This document shows, in pieces, positions 26,226 through 40,584 of a stretch of 64,000 nt of DNA (position 1 is its first letter; every line of letters starts with the position of its first letter). Under the pieces are notes generated by a model. It saw nothing but the letters and a program-made list of their open reading frames with translations. It searched no databases and had not been told where the DNA came from. This stretch comes from Vespa crabro. Its lineage: Eukaryota; Arthropoda; Insecta; Hymenoptera; Vespidae. The DNA lies in the NCBI RefSeq assembly GCF_910589235.1, contig NC_060958.1, positions 6,229,213-6,293,212 of the forward strand, in the 5' to 3' direction. The position numbers and the translations under genes are program-made.

Positions 26226-27804
26226 ATGTTGACAGAACAAATTGTAGTTTCTGAATCATCTACTGGCGATACATTACCATTAGGATTTATAACTGCTGAA
26301 GATGGTCGAACCCTTTTAGCAGTAGCAGGTAGAAATTTATATATAAATAAAAGATTTTTATCCTTCATATTGATATATTATATTTAAATAATACTTTAAT
26401 ATTTATATTTCTCTTAGTCAATGTTAAATAGTAATTTAATTATTGCAGAACACGAAGATGGTATCGTAGCAATTATGTCAGCACCTGTAGCATTTATGCA
26501 GCAGAATAATATAATTTCACCATCATTAGTTAAGACTATAGATGGAAATATGATCGTGCATCCTGTATGTTCATTTAATACTTTGTTACTGTTTACAATT
26601 TGATTGTAGAAATATTTACGAAATAAATGTTTTTATATTTTTTTTTAGCCTATTTTTCAAATAAGTATAGAAGGGATTGCTGGAATTCAACAAGGTGCTA
26701 TATTACCAATACAAACATTAGAAGCAGTTCCTACTGTTATGGAAGATGTATCAAGTTGTGTACAGTCTATAGTTCCTACGTCAACAGATTTAGCAATAAA
26801 TAACAAAGAACAAAAATTTTCTTCCGAGTTCCATATAACACAACTTCCTGTTCAGAAAAATAATACTAAACGTAATCCCGGCAGACCTAGGAAAAATGAA
26901 ATCATCTCATCTCACGTATGTTATTTTAAATTGTAGTAATTAATTAATTTATATAATAAAACCAATTGAACTAAAATTATATATATATATGTTTCTATAC
27001 ATAGAGTATAGATGATATGAAATGCAATATCTGTGGGCAAGACTTTGATAAACAATCTCTATATCGGAAACATATGGATCAACATGCAGAGGAGAAACCA
27101 CATCGTTGTCCAAAGTGTTCTGCATCCTTTAATATTCCGGTAATTTAGAATGAATGTGAACAAAATTTATAAATATTTTACAGATTTGATTTTGTTTTTT
27201 ACATATATTATAATCTTTTCGTAAATCATGAATATTCTTATTATACTCAAATTAAAGATAATCTATATTTACAATTTTTATTAGAGCAGACTATATTTAG
27301 ACACAGTCTAGTAACCTCGCATAATATCGTTACAGACGAATTTCACGCTTCACATGGCAACGCATAATACTGGTGAACCAAAATGTCCCGAATGTGGTAG
27401 AAAATTTGCTAGAATGGCCAGTTTAAAATCTCACATGTTGTTGCATGTTAAGGAAGAAAATCTTTTTTGTACGGAGTGCGAAGATGCCTTTCCAACGAAA
27501 GTAAGCTTTTAATTATTCTTTTTTTTATAACAAAAAAAATGCGTATGTTACTATATAATTAGTATATAAAAATTTCAAATTGTGCGATGGATTATGTTCT
27601 AATTTCATAGTATCCGTTTTCTTTCCTGGATACGATAAAAGTAAATGCGTCATAAACAAAATCTTTCGACATATCAGCGCGACAGTAAAGCTACTTTTAC
27701 TCGGTTTAGGTAAGGTCAACCCCTTGACCTCTGTATTCTTATCTCCTCGCTCCACCAAGATTAAATTGTAACTAAGGAAATGTAATGACGGTATTAGAGG
27801 CGAA

Positions 27805-27840
<36 letters not shown>

Positions 27841-29695
27841 CGATTTGATTTGCGAAAATAACACTTATAATACTTTTATAAATGAAAGCGTAAAAATGTA
27901 AAGTTTATAATTACACAAATATGTCATGCTAGATCATCCTTATATTTGGATCATATTTCATGATCGACGTCCTGCCATTATTAAGATCGATGAACAAATG
28001 TCGTTAATCGCTATTGATTCAAGGATGAACTTGCATGTGCGTTCGCTGCGTCTTTATAACACATGCAACCGAGATAGGGATATGGACCGTAAAAGTATTG
28101 CAAGTGGGCGGCGGGAGGTATATAACTCGCACACATGTGTTACGCAACTGAATCGTATGATCTCATAGATCTCTTTTGCGGGTTGCGTGTATCATAAATT
28201 CTAAGTGTTAGAGTATTAGCTTGCACTCATGCATACATATGCGACGACATCTGCATACTTAGCGTTTTTCGAAGGGAACTATATGACACTTTTCTTATCG
28301 CTCTGACAGTCTAGCCAAAGATTAATAAAGACACCAAGATTCAAACATTAAGTTGTTATTATGTCGTGTAAAAATGGAGAATAATTAACTTCAAGAAGAA
28401 TAATATATATTTGGAGAATAATTATCTTCACGATTGTGTCTTCATATAAATAGAAGAAGAAAAAGAAAAGAAAACAAAAAACCATAGAAATATACAAGCT
28501 ATTGACTTTCATATTTTAATCCAATGATATTAGCGGTTGAAGAAACAAATTGAATTTATTTCTCTACCGGATTGTTTTACGGCTGATCGATTCAATACAC
28601 AAATGTTTATGCACGCACTGTCATAGAGTGCATCGAAGCATAAGCTTTGCTTTAAAGCGATCCATAATGTATTTTGTTATAGAGAGAAAGAGAGAGAGAA
28701 TATAGTATATTTCTAGGTAATATCGATAATCTAATGATATCAATAACGTCAAAAAAATATACGATTTATGGACGACATATTAATAAACGTATTTAACTTT
28801 CATGTATCTATTAGGATAGGGGAAAAAAAATAAAATGAAATCGACAGCGACGAGAAGAACGAGACGACGACAACGATGACGACGATGAAGCGATAGTTGT
28901 GCTTGGCAGTCAGTTAGAATCTGGATCTCGTGAGACGCGCACGTGTTTCAAATCGATCGAGGTCTTAACAAATTCTTTTTTATTTCTCTTTCATCTTTTT
29001 TTTTTCTTTTTTATTATTTTTATATTATATATGTATATTTTTTTTCATAATTCTTTCTCATTTATAATCGAATTTGTTTATTTTTTTTCTTTCTCTTTTT
29101 TTTTTTTTTGTAATTTGGTCATTTACGAATATCGTCGTAATTAATAAGATATTTTGTTGCCAATGCAGTACCATTTAGTGTAATAAGAGTGATGTGTATC
29201 ACGAACACGTAAAAACATTAACACGTATGTGTTTTATGTTCGTTCAATTTGTATAAATTGTAGTGATCGCAAAATTATTTTTTTTTTTTTTTAAACTTTG
29301 TCAAGAGAGAACTCAAAAAACTCTTTCAACGGTTCAAGTAGATTTTACAAACACAAACAAATAATTAATTATCTTCGTACTCTTTCTAAGGGCAAATCTC
29401 TCTTTCTCTTTCTCTCTCTCTCTCCCCCCTCTCTTTTCTCCCTTCTCGCCCTCCTTTCTCTCTTTGAAGAAATTCTTAAGCAATTTTTATTTTATTTATT
29501 TATTTTTTTTTTTTCTATATCCTTCAATATCAATCGATATCCTTCGTTATTTGAATTTTTACATCGACTGTAGGTCACTCTCACGAGGATCGTTCTCTTT
29601 TTTATATTCATGACTATCGCTTCTCGGAAGAGAGCCAGGGGTCGTTGGTACCAAGAAGAAAAATGTGTGCGTGAAACGTGCTTACGAATAAATAT

Positions 29696-29746
<51 letters not shown>

Positions 29747-30565
29747 CGATAAAAGCTCTCATATACGCGCGCGCACGTGGTTGATACTGTGGAACAAGAG
29801 GGGGGTAGTGAGGGAGAGAGAAAGAGAGAAAACAAAAGAGTGAAAGATCAGGTCGACTGATCTTTTTTCTCGATGTTGACCATTTCCTTTCTTTATTCTT
29901 TTTTTTTTTACACTCTTTTTTATCCTTTTTATTTTTTAATTTTGTTTTATGCTTCTTCCCCGACTTTATCATAATGGTTTTCTTTTTATTTATTTATTTA
30001 TTTTTTTTTATTATCATTATTTTTTATTTAACTATTTATCATTATTTTTATTTAACAATACGCGTCGTTGAGAAGTACTGAGGTCATTTGAAAAATTTGC
30101 GACTTGGTTCATTTTTTTCTTTCTTTTTCGCTTTAAGACACGTTTCACTTCGAGAATTAAATTTGTAAATTAAAAAAGAAACAAAAAAAGAAAAAATAAA
30201 ATAAAAAAGGAAGAAAAAAAAAAGAAGAAAAGAAAGCGGAGAACTTTTCAAACGGCCCTCGTAAATCATCGCTAATTTTTTATCGTTTTGTTGTCTCTCA
30301 TTTCTTCTTCTTCTTCTCCTTTTTTTTTTTAAATTTTTTATTTTATTTTTTAATCCGTACCACGAGATATACCGATTTGATAACGGAACGGTTAAAATCA
30401 AGAACTGGTTTCGGGTCCTCTTTTTCTCTTCATTCTCGCATGGAAAAAAGGAAAAGAGAAGAACAAAAAGAAAGAAAAAAAAAAAAAAAAGAAATGAAAG
30501 GAAAAAACGAAAAAAAAAGAAAATAAGAAGAAGGGACGATAAGGAAGAAGTCGAAGGGGAGAGAG

Positions 30566-30597
<32 letters not shown>

Positions 30598-30720
30598 TCT
30601 CTCGCATGCGTGAAATATTCGCTGACGTAATACAAACGAGCGCTTCGCGAAAGTCCAGCGACATGTAAGGACTTTTTCGAAATCCTCTTTCTGTTCTTCG
30701 TCTCTTGCAGCAACGTAGCT

Positions 30721-30784
<64 letters not shown>

Positions 30785-31026
30785 GATCCCTTTTGGCCCC
30801 TCTTTTTTTTAAACATTTCGAAAAATAAATTCACTTGTAAAATTATTGACGATAAGGAAAAAACATACAAGAAATTTATTTATTTTACAGAACGATGACG
30901 TAAATCATAGGGACTCGCAAGTTAAATCATACGCTTATCGCATCCTTCTATGATTGCGATGATGTCAACCATACGGTCGTAAAGACAATGACGAGGAAAG
31001 AAGTCGCTGCGCTTATGTATATACAT

Positions 31027-31066
<40 letters not shown>

Positions 31067-33186
31067 GCAATGTACCATGTTATTAATATTAGCAGAGTAA
31101 AACAAAGGGGTCGTGTAACTTTCGTTATCGTTACTTTCGATTCACGATATCGAATTACCTTATCGATGGTAATTCAATATACTCATAGTACATAGGTAAT
31201 AGCTAATAGAAGTGTATAAGTAATTTGAATAATCGCGAGCTTCGCGATAGTCCAACACTATTTTATTGCTTCCGTGTAATATTTTTTTTGTTGATCGTAT
31301 AGTCAACGTCTGGTTCTCTTTCATTCGATTAAATAAAATGTTCATTAATTAACGTCATTTAACGAGGATTACGGTCACATTTAATTTTAATTTTTATTTT
31401 ATTTTATTGCTATTTATTTCTTTATTTATTTTTCTTCTTTTTTTTTTCTTTTTCTCTTTTCTTTCATTTTGATTGATTGATCGAAGCGAAGAAAAAAAAA
31501 AGAAAACGTGCAAAGCGAGCGAAAGTTTTGGATGTAAAATTAAAAGAAGAAGAAGAAGAAGAAGAAACTCAAGATTCGTATTAAGCCGAAGTGAAAACGA
31601 TAAGATTGCGCGAGTATTTGTTGTAACTGACGTGTAATACTTTTACACACACATACACATTTTGCTTTCTTTTCTTCAATCTTATCTTTTCTATCATTGT
31701 TATTCCAAATTAAGAGATATACGAGAACTAGACGTCGTATATCACATTGGCTATTTCGATCTATTTTCAGATCTAGTTCTTCTTCGAGCTCTAATCTCGA
31801 CGATGATTGAGCCTATGATCATGAAAGATGATCCAAATCAAAAATCAAAAAAAAATTGTTTTATTGAATAATTCGTATAATTGGGTCATTGCGTGCCAAG
31901 TAATAATTTTATATTTTTTTTTATTTTTGGCTTTTTATTTTTTATTTATTTTTTATTACCGGGTCAATTATTATTCGAAAAGAGGAAAAATAAGAAGATC
32001 GGAGTAGAAGGGAAGTGGTGCTGAGAGGATGGGAAAGAGAGATAAAACTGATATTAAAAATCTCAGCCGACAAGAACGAGAAGATTTACGTTATTCGCGG
32101 TAACGTTTACATAGGCGAAACGAGGCGGCTTGACACTTGATAGGACAATTATCCCTGACCATAATTTGCGTCCACTTTGCCCTCGTTTTGGTCACCGGAA
32201 TCAAGAGAAGGCGATCTTGATTATCTCGTTTTATCGCGGTTCTCTTCCAGTGAAATGTTCGTACTATTGTGTTACGTATCATTTTCTCTAACTCTTTTTC
32301 CTTTTCTCTTTTACTTTCTTTCGCTCTCTCTCTCTTTCTTTTTTATTCTCTTTAAATTTTCGTCTCGTGGACATCGAAGGCACGAACAGATTTGAAAATC
32401 GTCATGTTTATCAGTATCCCTGTGAAAAACGGTGGGCGATCTATCGGATACTACTTCCTCACTACGTCCGCGAACGCGATAGAGATACGTCTTCTCTGAC
32501 GACGATCATCTAATTCGAGAAGAAAAATTCAATTTTGTTCATTCGTTTTTTTGAGGAAAAAGAAGAAAAAGAAGAAAGCAAAAAAAAGGAAAGGTAGAAG
32601 AGTAGAAAAGTAGAAGAAGAAAAGGAAGAAAGGAAGGAAAGAAAAAGAGAGAAAGAGAGAAAGAGAAGAGATTTTCTTTCTCATTTTAACCGAGCTGCTA
32701 TACCGATTCAAATTTAGAAGTCGGTATAGAAACGAGACGAGTATATCGATTACGGCGAACATAAACCAATTTCGTAAACTTCACTTCCGTCTCTCTAAGA
32801 CGACGACGTGGCTGCTGCTCTTGTCGGAGTGGCTTCGCCAACCGCGAACGATATATATTCTTACCACACATATTTTCCTTTTTCATTTTTTTTTATTTTC
32901 TTATTTTTTTTTTCTTTTTTATTTTTTTTTGTTTATCTTTCTTTTCATCATTCATTAGTCAAATAAAGAGTCCGTGATATTTAATTATTTGCTTTTTATT
33001 AAGATAAGTGTGTTAAATATTATTGAACGAAAAAAAAAAAAAAATAGGAAGAGAAAAAAGAGGAAGGGAGAGAAAGGATAAAAACGAAGAAGGGAGATTA
33101 CCGTATTCACATATTGAGACGATGCCCACGAATGTGCTATAGCTTGCAAGAAGTGCAATGTCCTCCTTTAAGGATGCAGCAGCAAA

Positions 33187-33217
<31 letters not shown>

Positions 33218-33641
33218 GCAGCAGGAGGAGGTGCGAAGCGAACACTGTATAAAAATTAAAAGGAGTAGAAAGAAAGATTTTCTTCGTCGAGGACTTGAAT
33301 CGTCGAACAGTACGCGTTGAAGTTAAAGCGGGGGCGGTAACTCTGATGCTCATCGGCTTTTTTATACGGGACAGCCACTCCTATCATTGAGATCCGATGA
33401 TCTCTGAAGAAGACTTTCTTGTATTTCGTATATAAGTTTTGTGTTTTACAGTGTTCATTATTATTCGTTTCCTTATTTTTTTTTACTTTTTTTTTTTTGT
33501 TAAAAATAAGAGAATAAAAATAAGAGAAGAATTAAGAAAAAGAGACAGAATTGAAAAAAATAAACATTGAATGAGAATGCAATAAATAATAGTTGCAGAT
33601 TTTGTTGCAATTGTGTTCGTAGTGATCTACTTAAATATATG

Positions 33642-33690
<49 letters not shown>

Positions 33691-35118
33691 TATACACACA
33701 CATATCTATGCATATTACTGCCGTAAGTGATACTCGTGTTCTTCGAATTTATTCTTCGTTTTTATAATCGTCGTGCATCTATAAATGAAAATCGTCTTTT
33801 CATAAATCATACTCTCGTCTTTTATATATTATATATGTTTTATCTTGGAGAAGTATATCTTCTTCATAATGTCGTTCGCCGTGGACTGCATCAATTTTGC
33901 TCTTCTACTGATCTGCTCTCGTGTCTTTCATCTCGCTCTTGGAATCGGTGCGCAGTATTATAAGGTACAGGATATCGGATCTTCCTACATTATATTTATC
34001 ATTACAAGAGAACGTTTTAATTATTTAGCGAATTATATATGATGTATAATCCTTCGTCAAAATGTTAATAACAAGATCTTTTTTCTATTATTTCTATTTT
34101 TCGTCTTTATTATTATTTTTTTTTGTTTTTATATATTATTTTTTATCTTTTTTCTTTTAGGCCCAACTGGACGCACACTTGAAGTTACATGGTGAAAAAT
34201 CATTAACGGAGGAAGTGCGGAAGTGTAAGCTTTGCAATAAACAATTTGTTCAGCCTGCTTTATATAGACTTCATATTCGTGAACATTATAAGGTGAGTTG
34301 TATAAAACAATGATTTTTTTTCAAACAAATGACAAAATGTAATTATAAAGTATGGGAAATATCTACCATATTTTTTTCTTTTTCTCTCTCTTTTTATTTA
34401 TTTTTTTTTTTTTCTTTTAATGCCTTTTATGTACAGCTACAGACGAAGATAGTCAAGCAAACGAAAAAAGGAACGAAACATAAGATTATGTATAAGTGTA
34501 CGATATGTTTGAAGTCGTTTCAAAAACCTAGTCAGCTAATGCGTCATATTAGAGTTCATACAGGAGAGAAGCCTTTTAAAGTAAGCGTATTTTTTTCTGT
34601 GTCTAGAGAGAATTTTTTTTTCTTTATTTTTTTTCCTCTTCAAACCGAAGGATGCAAATATATTAACAATTTTTTATTATATTTACAGTGTACCGTATGT
34701 AATCGCGCATTTACTCAGAAAGGTTCTTTACAAATTCATATGTGGCAACATGATGGTATCAGACCTCATATTTGTACTCTTTGTAATGCTAGATTCAGTC
34801 AGAAAGGTAATAAATATAATATATATATATGTATATATATGTATGTGTATATATATATATGTATATTATATATATATACATGAGCTAGTGATTATAAATG
34901 TGGTCTGTAATTGGAGATATTAAAAGACATATCTTTTAACACACTATTTTTAACATTTTAAAATTATGTAAAAAAGTATTATTTTCTTTGCAAAAATAAA
35001 TATATTTATTATTTTTCAGTTTGTCATAGGAAACAAATAATTTTTAAATAATTCAAATTCAAATATTTTTTACGGAACTAAAAATATTTATATGACAGAC
35101 CACTTTCACAATTATCGG

Positions 35119-35182
<64 letters not shown>

Positions 35183-38100
35183 TATATATAGATATATATA
35201 TATATATATATATATTAGGGGGACCGGAAAGTAGTGTCGTTTCTGCGCATGTCGATATTCGATTGTGATTAAAAATAAAAACTTGTTAAAAATTTATTCG
35301 TTTGAATTTAATTTAAGAAAGCGATATTACTTTCCGGTCCACCTAATATATATATGTATGTTACTATATGTATCTATTCTTTATAAATATTTTCAGGAAA
35401 TCTAAATGCCCACATTTTAAGGGTACACAGTGCTCCAGAAGGAGAATCCATTTATGGATGTAGTTATTGTCCTTGTATTTTTAAAAAGCTTGGCAGTCTT
35501 AATGGTCATATGAAAAGAATGCATTCGAATTTGCCAGAAGTAATTAAAAAATTATAATAAGTTAAAGTACTATGTATATATATATATATATATATTACGT
35601 GAGACGAAAGGAAAATGTTTGTTTTTTCTTTAGGAAACAACATCAAAATGCGAAAGTTCTACAGAGGCTGATATGCGAGCTACAGTTGATAGTGTCATAT
35701 CACAGCTAGCATCCTTGGAATCTGGAATTGCTAATGTAGCAAATTCTACTCAATCTGAAACTACGACTGAAAATAGAAATGATATTTTACAGGAAGCATT
35801 AAATAATAGTGGATTGCCTAGTAAAGAGAAAAATCTTTCTAATGGTATATAATGTATAATCTTGTCAATGTGTGCATATGTTAGTAATATATTTTGATTT
35901 TTCCTTTTTATATGTATATATATATATATTTTTTTTTTTTTTTCATTATTCATTCTAGAAACAATGGACTCGAAAAAAGTAGAAGCAAAAACAACATATG
36001 TTACGTTGTTGGATAGAGCTCCTGACGGCACAATGAGGTATAATTTTTTATAATGTATTTTTATTACTTATATATATAGTATCTCTAATATATATGATTA
36101 TTGTTTTATATTTAGAAAATATTTAACAATAAAGCAGCGATGTATAGGAAATATACGATGGTATGCATGTTCTTTCTGTCACAAAGAATTTAAAAAACCA
36201 TCGGATTTAATACGTCATTTAAGAGTACATACTCAAGAAAAACCATTTAAGGTAAGTTTTTCACATGCCATATAAAAATCATGAAATCATTGATATTTCT
36301 ATATTTATTATATATTTTAGTGTTCTTATTGCTTTCGCTCGTTTGCATTAAAATCAACGATGATTGCACACGAACGTACTCACACTGGTACAAAGAAGTA
36401 TGCCTGTGGTTCGTGCGATAAAACATTCGCGTGTCATAGTAGTCTTACCACTCATACGAGGTAATTTGTATATCGATTTTTTTGTATAATTAATATGTAT
36501 AAAATTATTAATACAAATAATTATTAAATAAAAAATATTTTACATGTTACAGATTACATACAAAACCGCACAAATGCACTGTATGTGATAAATCGTTTAG
36601 TTCTAGCGCTGTTTTAAAAAGTCACATGAAAAGTCATTCAAAAGGAAAATCAAATATTTCGCCAGAAGCAGAAAGTTTAGTACCACAAATCATTTTACAG
36701 GAACCATTAGTTATTAGCGATGCGGGTAATAAGATCAGCGTGGCGCATGTACAATCAAAACAAAAACATGTTTATGACAGTGCAGATGTTGCAAGACCAC
36801 ACAAATGTTGGATATGTCATGCAGCATTTAGGAAAATTAGTCATTTAAAACAACACCATCGTCGGCATACTGGAGAACGTCCTTTCAAATGTCCTAAGTG
36901 CGATAGAAGATTTACGTCTAATAGCGTTCTTAAGTCACATTTGCATACACACGATGATGCAAGACCATACAGTTGTACTGTATGTAACACTAAGTTTTCT
37001 ACACAAAGCAGTATGAAGAGACATTTGGTTACTCATAGTAACAAAAGACCATTCATGTGTCCTTATTGTCATAAAACATTCAAAACTTCTGTTAATTGCA
37101 GAAAGCATATGAAGATACATAAACATGAACTTGCACAAAGACAATTAGAACAACAGAAAAAACAACAACAAATTAAGGATGTACCAAAGACATTAAATAA
37201 GGATAAGGGAACTATTTTACCAGAGAATATAGCACTGTCAGAGGAAATGGAAGTATCATTCCAACCGCAAATGGCACCTGATTTTGCATTAGCTTTTTCT
37301 GATCAATTTCAAAATATAACGGAAAAAGAAAAAACATTTTTAACAACAGACAGAACACAACCGGTTATTAATTCAAATTTATCTACAAATTTACCTACAA
37401 TAGAAACAAATAATTTACCAACATCACAAACTTTAAATACCGACGAAACAGCAACTATTACAATTCCTAATTATACAGGGGATCAATCGCTTACGCCTGA
37501 AAGTATACGTGAGATAGAAGAAACTTTCAATCAACAATTGTTTAATATCGGAATGAATCTTGGTTTGGGAAATAATCTCCCAAGACCTATAGATGATACA
37601 AACACAAATACTCTTGAACAAAGGGAACAACCTGTATTAAATATTATTTATGATAATAATAAAAATTTAGAGTCATCCGCAAATACAATGTTCACATCAC
37701 AATTTGACTCATTTGATATTAGTCAGATTACATTACAACCTGATACTGAAATAGACATTGGACTCAATACAGAAAATTCTGAAAATATGGCAAACATTTT
37801 AACTAGATCTATACAAGAGAGACAAGAAATAAATACTATCACTATTGAAAATCATACAAATGACAATCATATTAAAACACAAAAACAATTAATGATATTG
37901 GGACCCAAACAAACTGGATCTGAAACTGCTGTAAAACTGCCACAGTCTTGTCCAAGATATCCAAAAGTTATAGCTAAAGCAGATACAACAGATACAACAG
38001 ATATCGAAATCATGAATTTAACAAATAATACAGAAATACAAATGATAAGTGATTGTAATAAAAAACATCAAGAAAATATCGTATGTCACGAACATGGAAA

Positions 38101-40584
38101 TAATACTTTACATTTAAAGTAAATTGCATTATTTAATATTACTTGTACAATAATTATATATATATATATATATTTTTTTTTTTTATTATAAATATATGAT
38201 TATAATTATTTTTGTTTAGATGTGATTTAAACAACGAAAATTTTCAAGATACACTACAATTAAATGCTCATTCAAAGTTACATTCCCCGTCAAACATCAT
38301 TTATACAGATATTAATGGATGTAGCAGTCAATGTGATTCTTTACTTCAGTGTCATATATGCAGTGAACAAGGCTTTACTACAGAAGAATTAAAGGTAAGA
38401 AATATCAAATATTATATTAAATATAATTAATTAATAAGAGTTTTTGTCATAAGTAATAACATATATATAATTTGTATCATTAGGAACATTTGCAAACTCA
38501 CCGCGGAATAAAGGGCTTCCAATGTACAGAATGTTCTCTTAAGTTCTGTACTAGTGGTGGACTTAGTAGACATTTAAAATTACATAAAAGTAAAGAGTAA
38601 GTATCTATTTCACATTGTCATTATTAAAGAATATATAATGAATTGTATTCTATTAAAATTTATCGACTTTTTTTGTTTTTAATAATATAGACAATGGAAG
38701 TGTACAATCTGTCAACAAGTTTTTGTTAGCAAAGCCCAATTGAAATCTCATAACAAAATGCATGATAATAGCCTTAATGCAAGCTCGTTAGAATCAGACA
38801 AGTTGCAGAAAGAAAATATTTCTATTAATAAAACTATTTCTATTGATTCTACTTCAAATAATAAAATTTCTTTTGATAGTAAAACTCTATCAAATAAATC
38901 TGTCAAATTGGATGACAAGATTTCTTTAAACGATAAAATGGGCAATGATTCATCAGTGTCAGAAAAAGTTCTTTTAGATACAGTAGCAGAAAAAAAGATC
39001 ATGGATCAAATAGATGTAAGTAAAAATGAAATATATTAGATGTATAAATCGAAACTGAATTAAATAGCTCAATGAACTTATGATTTAGGGTAGTGCAGAA
39101 AAAAAAGAAACAAAACAGTATATCAATAAATGTAAATACTGTCCGAAAACATTTCGCAAACCAAGCGATCTTATAAGACACATTCGGACGCATACTGGCG
39201 AACGACCGTACAAGTGCGATCATTGCAGTAAAAGCTTTGCAGTGAAATGTACATTGGATTCTCATATGAAAGTTCATAGCGGCAAGAAGACGTTTTGTTG
39301 TCATGTTTGCAATAGTCTATTTGCTACAAAGGGTAGTTTAAAGGTTCATATGCGATTACATACTGGTATGTATATATAGTTAATTAATTGTATATATATA
39401 TATATATACATCTTTATTAACATGATGGTACTTACAAATGTCTGAGATAATTTTTTTCTAATAATTTCTGTTTAGGTTCTAAACCATTTAGATGTTCGAT
39501 TTGTGATTTAAGATTTCGAACTTCAGGTCACAGGAAAGTACATTTATTGAAACATGTGAGACAGCACAAAGGTACCACTAAACGAAAACAAAAACACATG
39601 AAAGTTTCAGCTGTAACTGAGGCAACCCTTGATTTAGAAAAGTCGATTGAAGGTGTAGTGCATTTAGTAACAACTGATAATGATGTATCTACATCATCAA
39701 ATGTTGATTACTCAAACCTTGACACAATTAGCATTGATACTAATAACTTAGTCAATCAGATTAATTTGAATAACGATGCAATGATATTGAATAATAATTC
39801 AATTGTGTCATTAAATGAGAATAATCAATTAGTAGCAAATTTGCATTTCTTATTAGCAAATGGATTTGTTACCATTCAAACGGATGATACTTCACCATCA
39901 CCAACAACAGCTGCGGCAGCACCACCACCGCTAGTACCTATTTCTGATGCAAATATTATTCAGAATGAGACTAAATTACCAGAATTTGTTAATACTGCAC
40001 CTATACAGGAATCTTATATTGATACAGGTACTAAACACGTTGTTATTACAAATGAAACATCAACAAGGGCAGCCCTTCCAACCACTCATGTTTCAACAGA
40101 TTCAAATAATGATATGAGTATAACACAGTTAGAATATACAAATGCTACAACAAATAAAACACAAGAAACAATAAAGAAGCAAACAAATAAGAGCAATTCA
40201 TCAAAACAGAGAGCATGTGATATTTGTGGAAAAACATTTATGAAGCCATATCAAGTAGAGAGACACAAACGAATTCACACAGGTGAACGTCCATTTAAGT
40301 GCGAATTATGTACAAAATCATTTGCTCAAAAGGCAACATTACAAATGCATCAAAAACATCATACAGGTGATCGACCACATGCTTGCCCATGCTGCGAATT
40401 TACTTTTTCACAAAGAGGAAATTTACGAACACATTTAAGACGTGTTCATCGATTGGATCTTATCAGTGCTAAAAAGTTGAAAACAAGTCAACAAGTTTTA
40501 AGTGCTAAACTAATACAAAATAATATAGGTGAAACAAAGATTCTAAGTTTAGATGATATTGCCTTTGTCCAGTTTGTAAAATAA
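26226..40584 (+). CDS. ZNF236: 28-finger C2H2 zinc-finger protein, ZNF236 type
   Basis: Nineteen exons join in frame to 1817 aa: 26226-26328, 26449-26564, 26649-26915, 27005-27139, 27336-27500, 34161-34292, 34437-34580, 34689-34806, 35397-35539, 35634-35844, 35959-36037, 36116-36251, 36321-36460, 36553-38118, 38220-38394, 38484-38596, 38691-39015, 39089-39365, 39476-40584. I count 27 intact C2H2 fingers plus one degenerate (CDLNNENF..., second Cys missing). Human ZNF236 is about 1845 aa with about 30 fingers, so size and layout agree; orthology is inference. The N-terminal 160 residues lack fingers and end in an AT-hook-like GRPRK at 151-155. Fingers come in blocks separated by long Asn/Thr/Gln-rich linkers, the last block at about 1696-1785. 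Finger 4 is split across a 6.66-kb intron (CTECEDAFPTK|AQLDAHLKLH), proving both halves are one gene. Probable nuclear transcription regulator; target unknown. Confidence 0.93.
27501..34160 (+). other. 6.66-kb intron inside zinc finger 4, rich in simple repeats
   Basis: Begins AAA|GTAAGC and ends TTTTCTTTTAG. It holds a poly-A run (27808-27836), A/T-rich runs, (GA)n at 29700-29742, a mixed (CT)n block at 30721-30782, (TA)n at 31031-31058, a CAG array at about 33178-33232 and (TA)n at 33643-33684. Its size dwarfs the other introns of the gene, so it could house regulatory elements or an internal promoter. No additional finger-coding exon is seen. Confidence 0.8.
33178..33232 (+). repeat. (CAG)n trinucleotide array in intron
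   Basis: A CAG/CAA-rich array that would read as polyglutamine in one frame. It lies inside the large zinc-finger intron. The open frame around it has a stop upstream and no ATG before the Gln run other than the one directly preceding it, so it is treated as a microsatellite. Confidence 0.8.
35122..35214. repeat. (TA)n array flanking a MITE
   Basis: A nearly pure TA dinucleotide run with two GATATATA interruptions, in the intron between zinc-finger exons 8 and 9. It ends directly at the left end of the mariner-like element. Confidence 0.9.
35215..35346. mobile_element. 132-bp mariner-like MITE in a zinc-finger intron
   Basis: The left terminus TTAGGGGGACCGGAAAGTAG and the right terminus (reverse complement TTAGGTGGACCGGAAAGTAA) form terminal inverted repeats that continue as imperfect repeats (GTCGTTTCT against ATCGCTTTCT). 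TA flanks both ends (35213-35214 and 35347-35348). The AT-rich interior encodes nothing. It is distinct in sequence from the element at 12087 and so derives from a different mariner lineage. Confidence 0.87.

Noticed and set aside
30084..30870. Three long overlapping minus-strand open frames (88-209 codons)
   Set aside because: Phe/Leu/Ser- and Arg/Glu-rich reads of purine and pyrimidine tracts inside the zinc-finger intron; different frames overlap and none has a domain.
33114..33320. Polyglutamine open frame around the CAG array
   Set aside because: No upstream ATG outside the repeat in that frame and no in-frame junction with the zinc-finger exons; treated as an intronic microsatellite.
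34329..34436. Open frame upstream of the seventh zinc-finger exon
   Set aside because: It is intron read-through; a clear TTTTATGTACAG acceptor precedes the conserved coding part at 34437.
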